A stretch of DNA of 64,000 bases from Candidatus Dadabacteria bacterium UBA1144. GTDB lineage: Bacteria; Desulfobacterota_D; UBA1144. The notes under the pieces were generated by a model. It saw only the letters and a program-made list of their open reading frames with translations, was not told the origin of the DNA and ran no database searches. Both the position numbers and the translations under genes were made by a program. Shown here in pieces: positions 63,529 to 64,000 of the stretch; within the stretch, counting starts at the first letter, position 1; each line of letters opens with the position of its first letter. The stretch covers positions 379,759-443,758 of the forward strand of contig DCAB01000012.1 of the NCBI GenBank assembly GCA_002311855.1, in the 5' to 3' direction.

Positions 63529-64000
63529 ATGAAGAAAATTTTATTGACTGGTGCTGCTGGATTTATCGGGTATCATCTATCTGATTTTTTACTTAACAAA
63601 GGCTTCGAAGTTTACGGACTAGATGACCTAAACAATAATTATGATAAAAGAATTAAACAATGGAGAATTTCTCAATTGGTTGGTAAAAAAAATTTTCATT
63701 TTACCAAAATCAATATCGTTTCACCGTTGAATCTTAATGAATATTTTAGGAAAAACTTCAAATCGAATAAGCTTGATGCAATTATTAACCTGGCTGCAAG
63801 AACGGGTGTAAGGAAATCTACTTTAGATCCGGATTCATATTACAGATCTAACGTTATTGGGGTTCTCAATTTGGTTAAATTAGCAAATCGTTACTCAATT
63901 AAGAGCTTTGTTCATGCTTCAACATCAAGTGTGTATGGCAAAAGTAGAAAGAAAAATTTTAAAATTACAGATGATACAAATAGGCCTCTATCAAATTATG
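63529..64000 (+). CDS. NAD-dependent sugar epimerase/dehydratase, 3'-truncated by the window
   Basis: The ATG at 63529 opens a frame that runs off the window end after 157 codons. The NAD-binding MKKILLTGAAGFIGYHLSDF, then GLDDLNNNYDKRIKQWRI and STSSVYG identify an extended short-chain dehydrogenase of nucleotide-sugar metabolism. DDLNNNYD resembles the LDNLNxYYD of UDP-glucuronate 4-epimerases, which is my first guess. The catalytic YxxxK lies beyond the end or at its edge (the last codon read is Tyr). It continues the polysaccharide region. Confidence 0.88.
   Translation, partial: MKKILLTGAAGFIGYHLSDFLLNKGFEVYGLDDLNNNYDKRIKQWRISQLVGKKNFHFTKINIVSPLNLNEYFRKNFKSNKLDAIINLAARTGVRKSTLDPDSYYRSNVIGVLNLVKLANRYSIKSFVHASTSSVYGKSRKKNFKITDDTNRPLSNY

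Noticed and set aside
1..64000. Mobile elements, CRISPR arrays or prophage
   Set aside because: No transposase, integrase, phage structural gene, spaced direct repeats or long terminal inverted repeats were seen.

Overview
The window is a densely packed, strongly AT-rich stretch of a Gram-negative bacterial chromosome. Nearly all of it is housekeeping and central metabolism. I see no rRNA, tRNA, insertion sequence, prophage or CRISPR array, and no gap over 300 bases lacks a gene. An outer-membrane style of life is indicated by TonB/ExbBD, lipoproteins and LspA. The organism looks aerobic: it has a complete alternative complex III, two peroxiredoxins, a SodC-like lipoprotein and thioredoxin reductase. 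HspQ, YgfZ, a CysI-type sulfite reductase and the carB-greA pair resemble proteobacteria, while alternative complex III and a PurA-type protein are known from several other phyla. I do not assign a lineage. Tight spacing and many overlapping convergent gene ends suggest a streamlined, perhaps marine, genome.

Layout. 1-5657: the end of smc, then secA and a small membrane protein. 5654-9175: pterin and one-carbon genes (pterin dehydratase, folK, folD), hspQ, thiD and a PrmA-like methyltransferase. 9227-22008: gltB, tsaD, thiC, carB, greA, lspA, ribE and aroK. 21995-25119: queG, tpx, a SufT-like gene, bcp and bioD. 25192-32812: the alternative complex III operon actABCDEF, with a 49-codon membrane-peptide gene fused to its end. 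32819-35649: purM, tonB and two exported proteins of unknown function. 35708-39919 (minus strand): a three-gene operon resembling part of the ethylmalonyl-CoA pathway. 40078-42503: cyclophilin and three unrecognised genes, one apparently starting at ATT. 42635-49771: sulfate assimilation, with a transporter and APS reductase facing cysI-cysD-cysN-trhO-sodC. 49768-51194: glutaredoxin, a membrane protein, an orphan 67-residue protein with strong expression signals, and a ferredoxin. 51255-58015: lysA, exbBD, an EamA transporter, ddl, thiolase, a PurA-like protein and ygfZ. 58113-64000: trxB, an aldo/keto reductase, and the start of a surface-polysaccharide region (flippase, membrane glycosyltransferase, GtrA, sugar epimerase cut by the window end).

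How it fits together. Electrons from quinol would pass through alternative complex III to an oxidase encoded elsewhere. Sulfate would be imported by a PiT-family permease, activated by CysDN, reduced by an iron-sulfur APS reductase and then by CysI. No APS kinase is present, which fits an APS rather than a PAPS route. Acetyl-CoA or C2/C3 units could run through a mutase, a dehydrogenase and a malyl-CoA lyase of the ethylmalonyl-CoA type, with the thiolase at 55695 as a possible entry step; crotonyl-CoA carboxylase/reductase is not in view. Iron-sulfur and redox upkeep recurs throughout (SufT-like, YgfZ, ferredoxin, glutaredoxin, Tpx, Bcp, TrxB).

The least explained items are the 67-residue protein and its downstream hairpin, the ATT-start gene, the 49-residue peptide of the act operon, a 16-base perfect palindrome between the two sulfur operons, and promoters placed so close to greA, lspA and lysA that leaderless mRNAs are likely.
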